This document shows, piece by piece, positions 1-6,813 of a stretch of DNA of 6,813 bases. Every line of letters begins with the position of its first letter. The first letter of the stretch is position 1. The notes below the pieces were generated by a model that saw nothing but the letters and a program-made list of their open reading frames with translations, searched no databases and was not told the origin of the DNA. Where the stretch lies: contig PWQF01000257.1 of assembly GCA_003556865.1 (NCBI GenBank), positions 1 through 6,813 of the forward strand, written 5' to 3'. Source of the DNA: Elusimicrobiota bacterium (lineage in GTDB: Bacteria; CG03; SLGR01; PWQF01). The translations under genes were made by a program, and so were the position numbers.

Positions 1-86
1 CAGCTGAAATCCGGTTCTGGTGCGAGAAGGAACTCATAGACGTTCAAAAAACAAAAATCAGCAATCTAAAAAGTGTGCACTTTTAA
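1..86 (+). CDS. C-terminal tail of an unidentified protein, possibly a transposase (partial)
   Basis: An open plus-strand frame enters from the left edge (first full codon at 3) and ends at TAA 84-86, giving 27 visible residues. They start AEIRFWCEKELIDVQK and end NLKSVHF. The tail has a hydrophobic/aromatic strand (EIRFW), a charged turn and a second strand (LIDVQK), and it reads like real coding sequence. It resembles the small beta-barrel that closes many integrase-fold (DDE) transposases, but this is recognition from memory, not an alignment. The last codons (GTG CAC TTT TAA) lie inside the first copy of a 15-bp direct repeat, as happens when a transposase gene runs into the end of its element. 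The gene converges on carB and is not part of that operon. It could instead be another protein's tail or chance, since 27 codons is short. Confidence 0.4.
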   Translation, partial: AEIRFWCEKELIDVQKTKISNLKSVHF

Positions 87-110
87 AACTTAAACTGTGC
101 ACTTTTAAAA
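74..110. repeat. Two exact 15-bp direct repeats, 22-bp period
   Basis: TGTGCACTTTTAAAA occurs at 74-88 and again at 96-110, separated by CTTAAAC. Each copy contains two small palindromes, GTGCAC and TTTTAAAA. The first copy is also part of a near-palindrome at 69-84: AAAAGTG, a TG spacer, then CACTTTT. Repeated short motifs at an element end beside a transposase stop codon are known for several insertion-sequence families (the IS21 family is one example), so these may be transposase-binding repeats. The alternative is a pair of operator sites two helical turns apart on the same DNA face. The repeat is certain; its role is inferred. Confidence 0.85.
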
Positions 111-125
111 TTTAGCTAACAGCTA
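107..125 (-). terminator. Weak candidate terminator downstream of carB
   Basis: Read on the minus strand, TAGCT-GTT-AGCTA (125 to 113) forms a 5-bp stem with a 3-nt loop, followed by AATTTT (112 to 107). It begins about 37 nt after the carB stop, where the operon should end. The stem is short and AT-rich and the T tract has only four bases, so it is a poor intrinsic terminator. The near-palindrome at 69-84, which ends in five T's on the minus strand, could help. Termination may instead need Rho, or the operon may read on leftwards. Confidence 0.22.
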
Positions 126-137
126 TGTAAGCGCAAA

Positions 138-147
138 CGGGGCCCCG
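138..147. other. Perfect 10-bp GC palindrome in the carB 3' region
   Basis: CGGGGCCCCG lies 14 bp beyond the carB stop and is followed on the minus strand by TTTGCGC. Being a perfect palindrome with no spacer, it can form only a 3-bp RNA stem with a 4-nt loop (CGG-GGCC-CCG). It also lacks a T run, so it does not qualify as an intrinsic terminator. It may be a pause site, a protein-binding site or chance. The rest of 111-161 holds nothing else I can support apart from the weak hairpin. Confidence 0.3.
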
Positions 148-161
148 AATTTCCGGTCAGG

Positions 162-3100
162 CTATCTCTTGAAATCAGAGGCTGATATAAATGCACGGGC
201 TGCACGTATAGTAGTCATAAGGGGAATCCGGCTCTCATTTGCCCATACTCTTATTCTGTAGCCGTCTGAAAAAGACTTTTTACCCGAAGGTGTGTTTATT
301 ATGAGGCCGACCCTTTTATTCTTTATCAGGTCTTCTATATCCGAATTCCCGGACCCCAATTTATTTATCTTCTTTACTTTTACACCCGAACTTTCAAGGA
401 ACCTGGCAGTTCCCGGCGTGGCATATATGGAATATTTACGGGCGTACTTCTGCAAAACTTCCTTTGCCCGTTTTTTAGAGCTGTCGCTTAGGCTGACAAA
501 AATTGCTCCTTCTCCCGGTATATGTGTTCCGGAAGCAACCTGGGCCTTGTAAAAAGCCTGGTCAAAAGTAGGAGCTCTGCCCATAACCTCTCCGGTAGAT
601 TTCATTTCCGGACCAAGTACAGGATCCACTCCAAACCGGGAAAAAGGAAGTACAACTTCTTTAACAGAATAGTCATTAAGCTCATATTTAAGATTAAATT
701 CTTTCAGTTTCTTCCCAAGCATCACCTTTGTGGCTATTGCCGCAAAAGGAAGTCCGACCACCTTTGAAATAAAAGGGACCGTCCTTGAAGCCCGGGGGTT
801 AACTTCCAGGACATACACTTTGCCGTCCTTAAGAGCGCACTGGGCATTCATAAGACCCTTTACCTTTAACTCCAGAGCCAGTTTTCTGACATACTCCTTT
901 ACCTTTTCCTGGTCCTCTCTTCCGAGACTTATAGGAGGAGTTACGCAGGCGCTGTCCCCTGAATGGACTCCCGCTTTCTCTATATGCTCCATTAAGGGAG
1001 CTATAAAGACCTCCTCCCCGTCGCATATACAGTCCACATCTACTTCAAGTGCATCTTCCAGAAAGTCATCTATAAGAACCGGGTGATCCGGGTTAACTTT
1101 TGCCGCAAGCGAGAGATATTTTTCAACCTCTATATCATTATAAGCTATTTCCATAGCTCTTCCTCCCAGGACAAAGGAAGGACGCAGCATCACGGGATAA
1201 CCTATCCTTTCAACTATTTTTTTAGCCTCTTTCATTGACCGGGCCTTACCCCACTGGGGATGAGGTATCTTCAGCTTCTTAAGAAGACCGGAAAATAAAA
1301 CCCGGTCCTCGGCAATATCTATTGTCCGGGCAGAAGTTCCTATTATATTTGTATATCTTTTTATCTCATGTATGAGATTAAGTGGGGTCTGTCCCCCCAA
1401 TTGAACAATAACTCCCAGAGGCCTTTCTTTTTTTATTATGTTTATTATATCTTCGGCCGTAAGGGGCTCAAAATAAAGGCGGTCAGAAGTATCGTAATCC
1501 GTGGAAACTGTTTCAGGATTGGAATTAACTATTATTGAAAAATATTTTTCATCCCTCAGTGCAAAAGAGGCGTGGCAAATACAATAGTCAAACTCTATCC
1601 CCTGTCCTATTCTGTTAGGTCCTCCACCTATTATTATAACTTTTCTATTCTTATTTTTAGGCTCCCGGACTTCATCCTCTTTTTCATAACAGGAATAAAA
1701 ATAAGGTGTAAATGATTCAAATTCCGCTGCGCAGGTATCCACTGACTTGTATACAGGTATTATTTCATACTGTTCCCTTAACTCTCTTATTTTTTCCGGG
1801 CTGGAACCGCTAAGAAATGCAATCTGACTGTCCGAAAAACCGCATATCTTTGCTTTTAAAAGAAGTTTCTCATCAAGGTCCACCGCATTTTCCAGCTCAA
1901 GGCGGCAAAGGTAAATTTCCTCTATCTGACGTATATACCACATATCTATAAGAGATATGCGTGAAATTTCTTCCGCCTTCATACCCATATCAAAAGCATA
2001 CATTATGTTGAAAATGCGGTCACAGTTAGGCACCGCCAGCTTTCCCCTTACCTCCCTGATAAACTCCTCTTTCTTGTTTTTGTCTGCATCTTCATCCCTG
2101 AGTTCTTTAGCCTCACTGCTTCTTCCCAGGCCGTCCCCTCCCAAACCGGCCCGGCCTATTTCCAGTCCCCTTAAAGCCTTTTGAAGGGATTCCTTAAATG
2201 TTCTACCCATGGCCATAACTTCCCCTACCGATTTCATGGAAGAGCCCAGCCTCTGATCGGTTTCCACAAATTTCTCAAAAGTAAACCTGGGAATCTTAAC
2301 CACTACGTAGTCTATTGCAGGCTCAAAACAAGCCGGAGTTTTTTTGGTAATATCATTATCTATCTCATCCAGGGTGAACCCCACGGCCAGTTTGGCTGCT
2401 ATCTTGGCTATCGGAAACCCTGTAGCCTTGCTGGCCAGGGCCGATGAGCGTGAAACCCGCGGATTCATTTCTATGGCATAGACCTTGTCGCTTTCCGGGT
2501 CCATTGCAAACTGGATATTGCTCCCCCCCGCATCCACTGCCATTTTACGCATAATTCTTATGCCTATTTCCCTTATCCTGTGATATTCCCTGTCAGTGAG
2601 GGTCTGAACAGGAGCCACGGTTATACTGTCTCCGGTATGAACACCCATGGGATCAAGGTTTTCTATGGCACAGACTATCACACAGTTATCCTTCCTGTCT
2701 CTCATAAGTTCAAGTTCAATCTCTTTCCAACCCACTACAGACTCCTCTATAAGTATCTCACTTACCGGTGAAGCGTCCAGGGCATGCTTTACAAGTCTTT
2801 CTATATCCTCTTCTTTCTCTATTACCGCACCACCCGTCCCCCCCAGGGTGTAAGCAGGCCTTATTATAACAGGAAGACCAATCTCCTTTATCACCTTTAT
2901 TGAACTTTTATAATCGCGGGCTATCCGGCTATCGGGGACCTCTACCCCTATCTCCCCCATAGCTTCCTTAAAAAGATGGCGGGATTCAGCCCTATTTATG
3001 CTTTCAATTTTTGCCCCGAGAAGCTCCACACCGTATTTATCCAGTATCTTTTTGTTGTAAAGATCTATTGAAAGGTTTAAAGCAGTCTGTCCTCCCAGGG

Positions 3101-3365
3101 TGGGAAGAAGCGCCTGGGGTCTTTCCTTCTTAATTATTTTCTCTAAATGCTCAACCGTCAGGGGCTCTATATAAACTTTCCATGCCATATCAGGATCGGT
3201 CATTATCGTAGCCGGATTTGAATTTACAAGAACAACCCTGTAGCCTTCCTCGCGAAGCGATTTTAGAGCCTGGGTTCCTGAATAATCAAATTCGCAAGCC
3301 TGGCCTATTATGATAGGCCCTGACCCTATAACAAGAATTTTATCTATATCACGTCTGGCAGGCAT
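162..3365 (-). CDS. carB: Carbamoyl-phosphate synthase, large subunit
   Basis: This cytoplasmic 1067-residue subunit (E. coli 1073) uses ammonia from CarA, bicarbonate and two ATP to make carbamoyl phosphate for pyrimidine and arginine synthesis. The sequence shows the duplicated ATP-grasp plan. The carboxyphosphate half (about 1-400) carries [16 protein letters not shown] (15-30), [12 protein letters not shown] (169-180), HTGDS (243-247) and [15 protein letters not shown] (299-313). The oligomerisation linker spans about 400-560. The carbamoyl half (about 575-935) carries [15 protein letters not shown] (580-594), [13 protein letters not shown] (728-740), HSGDS (801-805) and [15 protein letters not shown] (854-868). 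The MGS-like regulatory domain (about 940-1067) keeps T983, T986, K1002 and N1024, which align with effector-binding residues of the E. coli enzyme, so nucleotide control is likely. The linker between GLEIG (400-404) and IREVRG (436-441) is about 13 residues longer than in E. coli and highly charged. The start is set by the family N-terminus and a good ribosome-binding site; it overlaps carA by 17 nt. The stop is TAG. Confidence 0.98.
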   Translation of the reverse strand: MPARRDIDKILVIGSGPIIIGQACEFDYSGTQALKSLREEGYRVVLVNSNPATIMTDPDMAWKVYIEPLTVEHLEKIIKKERPQALLPTLGGQTALNLSIDLYNKKILDKYGVELLGAKIESINRAESRHLFKEAMGEIGVEVPDSRIARDYKSSIKVIKEIGLPVIIRPAYTLGGTGGAVIEKEEDIERLVKHALDASPVSEILIEESVVGWKEIELELMRDRKDNCVIVCAIENLDPMGVHTGDSITVAPVQTLTDREYHRIREIGIRIMRKMAVDAGGSNIQFAMDPESDKVYAIEMNPRVSRSSALASKATGFPIAKIAAKLAVGFTLDEIDNDITKKTPACFEPAIDYVVVKIPRFTFEKFVETDQRLGSSMKSVGEVMAMGRTFKESLQKALRGLEIGRAGLGGDGLGRSSEAKELRDEDADKNKKEEFIREVRGKLAVPNCDRIFNIMYAFDMGMKAEEISRISLIDMWYIRQIEEIYLCRLELENAVDLDEKLLLKAKICGFSDSQIAFLSGSSPEKIRELREQYEIIPVYKSVDTCAAEFESFTPYFYSCYEKEDEVREPKNKNRKVIIIGGGPNRIGQGIEFDYCICHASFALRDEKYFSIIVNSNPETVSTDYDTSDRLYFEPLTAEDIINIIKKERPLGVIVQLGGQTPLNLIHEIKRYTNIIGTSARTIDIAEDRVLFSGLLKKLKIPHPQWGKARSMKEAKKIVERIGYPVMLRPSFVLGGRAMEIAYNDIEVEKYLSLAAKVNPDHPVLIDDFLEDALEVDVDCICDGEEVFIAPLMEHIEKAGVHSGDSACVTPPISLGREDQEKVKEYVRKLALELKVKGLMNAQCALKDGKVYVLEVNPRASRTVPFISKVVGLPFAAIATKVMLGKKLKEFNLKYELNDYSVKEVVLPFSRFGVDPVLGPEMKSTGEVMGRAPTFDQAFYKAQVASGTHIPGEGAIFVSLSDSSKKRAKEVLQKYARKYSIYATPGTARFLESSGVKVKKINKLGSGNSDIEDLIKNKRVGLIINTPSGKKSFSDGYRIRVWANESRIPLMTTIRAARAFISASDFKR

Positions 3366-4464
3366 TTATCATCTCCCTGAACTTTTTAAACACATAACGG
3401 GAATCAAGAGGACCCGGGCCGGCTTCGGGATGGTGCTGATAACTTATTATGGGAAGCTCCCTGTGCCTTAAACCCTCCACTGTATTGTCATTAAGGTTAA
3501 TATGGGTTTTCACAAATTCTCCGCCTAAACTATCCTCTTTAACACAGAAGCCGTGATTCTGAACTGTTATTTCGATTTTACCGGTCTCCAGGTCCTTCAC
3601 AGGATGGTTGCCGCCGTGATGTCCGAATTTAAGCTTATAGGTCTCCGCCCCTGCCCCCAGGGCCAGTATCTGGCTGCCCAGGCATATTCCCATAAGGGGG
3701 AGAGGAGTCTTTCGGTTAAAATCTATAAGCTCTGAGGCCAGCTTTACAGCATATTTAACAGCCTTGGGATCCCCGGGACCGTTTGAAAAAAGAACGCCGG
3801 AAGGTTCAGTTTCAAGCAGCTGATCTAATGTGCTGTTTCCCGGAATTAAATTAATACTAAAACCCTGCTCTTTCAGGTTCTCAAGAATGCTGAGCTTTAC
3901 CCCGTAATCCAGAACCGTAACCAAAGGCCCCGAACCGGTGAGGGTTTTAAAGTTTTTGTGTGCTGCCTTAGAAGAAGAGTTAACCTCCTTAACCAAATCT
4001 TTTCCAACCATATCGGGAAGTTTTTTAAGTTTACTTTTCAGGCTTTCCCGGTCGAAATCCACCGCGGATATTATTCCTTTCATAGATCCGCCTTCTCTTA
4101 TTTTTCTTACGATACTCCTGGTATCCAGGCCCTCTATGGCCGTAATCCCTTCTTTTTTCAGGTAATTATCAAGGGACATCTTTGCCTGCCAGTTAGAATA
4201 GTGATCAGTATATTCCCTCACTGCCAGCCCGCGGGCCCAAACCCCGTAACCCTGTCCGTCTTTAAGGTTAATTCCGTAATTTCCTATCTGGGGATATGTC
4301 ATTATCACAATCTGGCCGCAGTATGAGGGGTCCGTTATTATTTCTTCGTAACCTGTCATTGAGGTATTAAATACAACCTCACCCATACATTCACCTCTGG
4401 ATCCAAAAAAAGAACCCTCCAGCATATCACCGTTTTCAAGGTAAAGAACTGCCTTTCTGCTCAT
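3349..4464 (-). CDS. carA: Carbamoyl-phosphate synthase, small (glutaminase) subunit
   Basis: CarA hydrolyses glutamine and channels the ammonia to CarB. At 371 residues it is slightly shorter than the E. coli protein (382). The N-terminal CPSase small-chain domain (about 1-150) carries [21 protein letters not shown] (split here as [11 protein letters not shown] 28-38 and [10 protein letters not shown] 39-48). The C-terminal class I glutamine amidotransferase domain (about 180-365) has SNGPGDP (227-233), the nucleophile Cys261 in [19 protein letters not shown] (280-291), QNHGF (302-306), and the remaining catalytic pair His345 and Glu347 in HHPEAGPGP. All three catalytic residues are present. 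One oddity is Ser264 where E. coli and B. subtilis CarA have His (CLGHQ). The ATG overlaps the purA stop as ATGA. Only a distant AGGA (12 nt upstream) serves as ribosome-binding site, so translation probably depends on coupling to purA. The C-terminus overlaps carB by 17 nt. Its adjacency to carB confirms the identity. Confidence 0.98.
   Translation of the reverse strand: MSRKAVLYLENGDMLEGSFFGSRGECMGEVVFNTSMTGYEEIITDPSYCGQIVIMTYPQIGNYGINLKDGQGYGVWARGLAVREYTDHYSNWQAKMSLDNYLKKEGITAIEGLDTRSIVRKIREGGSMKGIISAVDFDRESLKSKLKKLPDMVGKDLVKEVNSSSKAAHKNFKTLTGSGPLVTVLDYGVKLSILENLKEQGFSINLIPGNSTLDQLLETEPSGVLFSNGPGDPKAVKYAVKLASELIDFNRKTPLPLMGICLGSQILALGAGAETYKLKFGHHGGNHPVKDLETGKIEITVQNHGFCVKEDSLGGEFVKTHINLNDNTVEGLRHRELPIISYQHHPEAGPGPLDSRYVFKKFREMINACQT
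3373..3378 (-). promoter_or_regulatory. Ribosome-binding site of carB, inside carA
   Basis: AGGGAG on the minus strand sits 7 nt before the carB ATG (3365-3363) and fits the Shine-Dalgarno consensus well. It lies within carA codons 363-364, so ribosomes finishing carA cover it. This supports the chosen carB start and suggests coupled translation, useful for a 1:1 two-subunit enzyme. It is the best ribosome-binding site visible in the window. Confidence 0.75.
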
Positions 4465-5747
4465 TTAACTTTAAATTCCTTATCTATTATTATTGTTTCC
4501 TCTTCCGAACGGCCCATTGATATAATAGATACCTCCGCCCCGCTAAGCTGTTCGATTTTTTTAATAAATTTCCGGGCATTCAGGGGCAGTTTTTCAAAAC
4601 GGGTTATTCCCCGGACCGGCCCCTTCCAGCCCGGCATTGTTTCATAAACAGGCCTAGCCTGCTGCTGATCTTTTCTGGAAAGGGGAAACTCAGTTATCTT
4701 TTTACCCTTAATTTCATAAGAGGTGCATATCTTTACCTCTTCCATATCATCTAAAACATCAATTTTAGTAAGTGCCAGATGCCCGGCTCCGTTTACTCTT
4801 ACAGCCATTTTAAGCTGAACCATATCAAGCCATCCCACCCTGCGGGGTCGTCCGGTTGTGGCCCCGTACTCTCCACCTTTTTCCCTAAGCTCTTCTTCAA
4901 GTTTTCCTTTAATTTCAGTAGGAAAAGGTCCCAGGCCCACCCTGGTGGAGTAGGCCTTGGTAATCCCTAAAACTTTCTGAAGCTTTGCCGGAGGAAACCC
5001 GGCTCCGATGCATGCTCCCCCTGATATTGGATTAGAAGAGGTTACAAAAGGAAAAGTTCCGAAATCGCAGTCCAGCATTGTTCCCTGTGCCCCTTCAAAA
5101 AGTATGTTGTCTCCCTCTTTTTCCCGGTTATTTAAAATATAAGACCCGTCAACACCCAGTTCTTTTATTCTTTTAAGATTTTTTTCTCTTTCAGCCATTA
5201 TCTGTTTTTTAAGTGAGGAAGTTGAAGTAAACCTTTCTATATATATTTTTTTAGCCTTAAGGTTCCTGTCCAGCAGCTTTTCAAAAGTGTCATCCTCAAT
5301 ATAATCAGCAAGGCGAATCCCTATACGGGCATACTTATCACTGTATGCGGGGCCTATTCCCTTCTTAGTAGTTCCCACCCTGGTTTTAAGCTTTTCCATA
5401 TAGGCTTCACGGTAACGGTGATACGGAAAAATAAGATGACAGTTAAGGGAAATAAAGAGCCTGCCGTTAAAATCTATTCCTTTTTCCTCCAGAAATGATA
5501 TCTCTTTTACCAGGGCGGAAGGGTCTATTACAACTCCGCTTCCTATCAGACATTTTTTCCCGGGGTAAAGTATTCCGGCAGGAACAAGATGAAGTACATA
5601 GGTTTTCCGGTCAAAAACTATTGTATGCCCCGCATTGTTCCCCCCCTGAAACCTTACAATCCAGTCTGCCCAGGAAGAAAGTATGTGGGTGACTTTGCCT
5701 TTCCCCTCATCCCCCCACTGCATTCCTACTACTGCCAGAGAAGGCAT
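4461..5747 (-). CDS. purA: Adenylosuccinate synthetase
   Basis: PurA joins aspartate to IMP with GTP hydrolysis, giving adenylosuccinate, the first committed step to AMP. It is a cytoplasmic enzyme of 428 residues (E. coli 432). Visible motifs are QWGDEGKGK (10-18) with the catalytic Asp13, GGNNAGHT (35-42) with catalytic His41, GTTKKGIGPAY (125-135), FEGAQGTMLD (217-226), STRVGLGPFPTE (267-278), the aspartate-binding region TTGRPRRVGWLD (297-308), and the guanine-specificity motif TKID (327-330). The final nucleotide-binding loop is unusual: SMGRSEEET (410-418) replaces the usual S-x-G-P-D-R. Position 21 is His where Asp is common. All core catalytic residues are intact, so I expect an active enzyme. 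The start gives the family N-terminus exactly, one nucleotide after the purB stop; a weak GGA lies 5 nt upstream. It makes the substrate of its neighbour PurB. The stop overlaps the carA ATG. Confidence 0.98.
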   Translation of the reverse strand: MPSLAVVGMQWGDEGKGKVTHILSSWADWIVRFQGGNNAGHTIVFDRKTYVLHLVPAGILYPGKKCLIGSGVVIDPSALVKEISFLEEKGIDFNGRLFISLNCHLIFPYHRYREAYMEKLKTRVGTTKKGIGPAYSDKYARIGIRLADYIEDDTFEKLLDRNLKAKKIYIERFTSTSSLKKQIMAEREKNLKRIKELGVDGSYILNNREKEGDNILFEGAQGTMLDCDFGTFPFVTSSNPISGGACIGAGFPPAKLQKVLGITKAYSTRVGLGPFPTEIKGKLEEELREKGGEYGATTGRPRRVGWLDMVQLKMAVRVNGAGHLALTKIDVLDDMEEVKICTSYEIKGKKITEFPLSRKDQQQARPVYETMPGWKGPVRGITRFEKLPLNARKFIKKIEQLSGAEVSIISMGRSEEETIIIDKEFKVK

Positions 5748-5748
5748 T

Positions 5749-6813
5749 TTATTCCAGCCCCAGGCGGGAATATATCCCGTTTAAATTTCTAAGATAAGTA
5801 TCGGGGCTCATTGCCCTGCGTGAGCTCTCAGCTTTTATTCCCGCCTCCTTTTCAAGAATTTGAGTTATTTCCTCTTTACTTTTTTCCTGCATAAAAATAT
5901 CTTTAGACAACTTATAAGCCTTTTTCCTTTCTATCTTATTATCCAGGAGAAGCTTTAAAACAGCTGAAGAATAAAGCCTGGCCCCGGCACGGTTCAGGTT
6001 GTTTTTAATATTTTCGGTATGAACTGTCAAGTTTTCCACGACAAAAGCCAGTTTGTCTAATATATAACAGGTCAGGGAACTTGAATCCTGCATTATAATC
6101 CTTTCATTTGAAGAGTGGGATATATCCCTCTCGTTCCAGAGTGCTATATTGGAAAAAGCTGTCTGCAGATAATTAGAGACCAGCCGGGAGAGGCCTGAAA
6201 TCCTCTCGCATATTACCGGGTTCTTTTTATGGGGCATGGCAGAAGAGCCGGTCTGGGTCGAAGAGAACGGCTCCGATACCTCTTTTATAAAATCCTGTGT
6301 AAGCAGCCTTATCTCCTTTGATATTTCTCCCGCCATTGAACTTAAAGCAGCCATCAGGAAAAGATACTCTGCAAAAATATCCCGGGGCAGTATCTGGGAA
6401 GCCACCGGTGCTGCTTTAAGCCCCAGGATATGAAGAGATTTTTTTTCTTCTTCCGGACTTACAAGGGAATAAGCTCCCACGGCCCCGGAAATTTTTCCTA
6501 CCAGTATTCTTTCAGAATATTCGTTAATTCTTTCTATATTCCTGAGACTAAAAGAATACCATCTGGCTATTTTCAGGCCAAGAGTAACCGGCTCGGCCAG
6601 CTGGCCGTGGGTCCTGCCGCACATAGCCAGCTTCTTATATTTAACTGCTTTATCTTTCAGTATGCCACTTACAACGGAAAGCTTTTTCCGGGTAAGCGCA
6701 AGCGAATCTTTCATCTGAAGTATTCTTGCCGTATCCATAACATCCGATGAGGTAAGGCCACTATGTATAGATGCCGCAGCAGGACCGATTCTTTCCTCAA
6801 GTATGGAAAGGAA
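5749..6813 (-). CDS. purB: Adenylosuccinate lyase (N-terminus beyond the window)
   Basis: PurB is a fumarase/aspartase-superfamily homotetramer. It releases fumarate from adenylosuccinate (giving AMP) and from SAICAR (giving AICAR). The frame is open from the right edge to TAA 5751-5749, with 354 visible residues. About 70-90 N-terminal residues are missing compared with a family length near 430. Numbered from the first visible codon, it shows HSGLTSSD (17-24), RTHGQ (67-71) with the catalytic-acid His69, the mobile signature loop TGSSAMPHKKNP (188-199) with the catalytic serine, and NERDISHSSNERI (227-239). The C-terminal helical domain ends LNGIYSRLGLE. The 52-residue spacing between the two His motifs equals that I recall for B. 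subtilis PurB. The ATG at 6738 is internal, because HSGLTSSD upstream of it is a conserved active-site motif. purA follows after a single nucleotide. Confidence 0.97.
   Translation of the reverse strand, partial: FLSILEERIGPAAASIHSGLTSSDVMDTARILQMKDSLALTRKKLSVVSGILKDKAVKYKKLAMCGRTHGQLAEPVTLGLKIARWYSFSLRNIERINEYSERILVGKISGAVGAYSLVSPEEEKKSLHILGLKAAPVASQILPRDIFAEYLFLMAALSSMAGEISKEIRLLTQDFIKEVSEPFSSTQTGSSAMPHKKNPVICERISGLSRLVSNYLQTAFSNIALWNERDISHSSNERIIMQDSSSLTCYILDKLAFVVENLTVHTENIKNNLNRAGARLYSSAVLKLLLDNKIERKKAYKLSKDIFMQEKSKEEITQILEKEAGIKAESSRRAMSPDTYLRNLNGIYSRLGLE

Noticed and set aside
1..37. Minus-strand ATG at 37 starting MSSFSHQN... and running off the left edge
   Set aside because: There is no ribosome-binding site upstream and only 12 codons are visible. 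The opposite plus-strand frame gives a more protein-like sequence with a natural stop, although a gene downstream of carB cannot be wholly excluded.
69..110. CRISPR array or toxin-antitoxin operator from the repeated GTGCAC motif
   Set aside because: There are only two copies, with a 7-bp spacer far too short for CRISPR, and no small toxin or antitoxin genes are visible nearby.
292..1086. Open plus-strand frames opposite carB, up to 118 codons
   Set aside because: They lie antisense within a fully conserved carB, lack ribosome-binding sites and encode no recognisable motifs. The purine-rich coding strand leaves its complement poor in stop codons.
2521..2527. C-rich runs (also near 5641 and 5711) as possible phase-variation tracts or frameshift errors
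   Set aside because: The reading frames continue through them with conserved sequence on both sides, and they simply encode Gly/Trp-rich motifs on the minus strand.
3958..4326. A 122-codon plus-strand frame opposite carA
   Set aside because: It is an antisense shadow of conserved carA sequence, and its translation is Phe/Ser/Cys-rich with no family likeness.
5749..6738. ATG at 6738 as the true start of purB
   Set aside because: The same frame continues to the right edge and encodes HSGLTSSD, a conserved active-site motif, so the ATG is internal.
6430..6750. A 106-codon plus-strand frame opposite purB
   Set aside because: It runs antisense to conserved purB active-site motifs, and its composition is typical of a shadow frame.
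162..6813. A novel defence or secondary-metabolite system hidden in the cluster
   Set aside because: All four genes are full housekeeping enzymes with intact catalytic motifs and no extra domains or intervening genes, so a new system would be invention.

Overview
The window is an ordinary-looking, tightly packed biosynthetic operon read entirely from the minus strand (right to left): purB (N-terminus cut off by the right edge), purA, carA and carB. A short non-operon stretch lies at the far left. The operon covers about 97.6% of the window. Its junctions are 1 nt (purB-purA), a 4-nt ATGA overlap (purA-carA) and a 17-nt overlap (carA-carB), so one transcript and translational coupling are very likely. 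No operon promoter is visible; it must lie right of position 6813.

Functionally, PurA and PurB convert IMP to AMP through adenylosuccinate, and PurB also acts earlier in IMP synthesis. CarA and CarB form the glutamine-dependent carbamoyl-phosphate synthase that feeds pyrimidines and arginine. The cluster therefore joins the adenylate branch of purine synthesis to the entry point of pyrimidine synthesis. CarB retains the C-terminal regulatory domain, with several residues that bind nucleotide effectors in the E. coli enzyme.

Left edge (1-161): a plus-strand reading frame ends at 86 and converges on carB. Its 27 visible residues look like a real protein tail, possibly of an integrase-fold transposase. 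The stop codon lies inside the first of two exact 15-bp direct repeats (74-88 and 96-110, 22 bp apart). This would fit the end of an insertion sequence whose body lies left of the window, but the evidence is suggestive only. Between there and carB are a weak hairpin and a GC palindrome, with no convincing strong terminator.

Organism: clearly bacterial, with moderate GC and purine-rich coding strands. The CarB linker wording (VPNCDRIF..., residues 445-452) reminds me of deltaproteobacterial, planctomycete and candidate-phylum (Omnitrophota-like) enzymes. That impression comes from memory, and I do not claim a phylum. I saw no undescribed defence or mobile system; the left-edge repeats and a few residue departures in PurA, CarA and CarB are the only points worth a second look.
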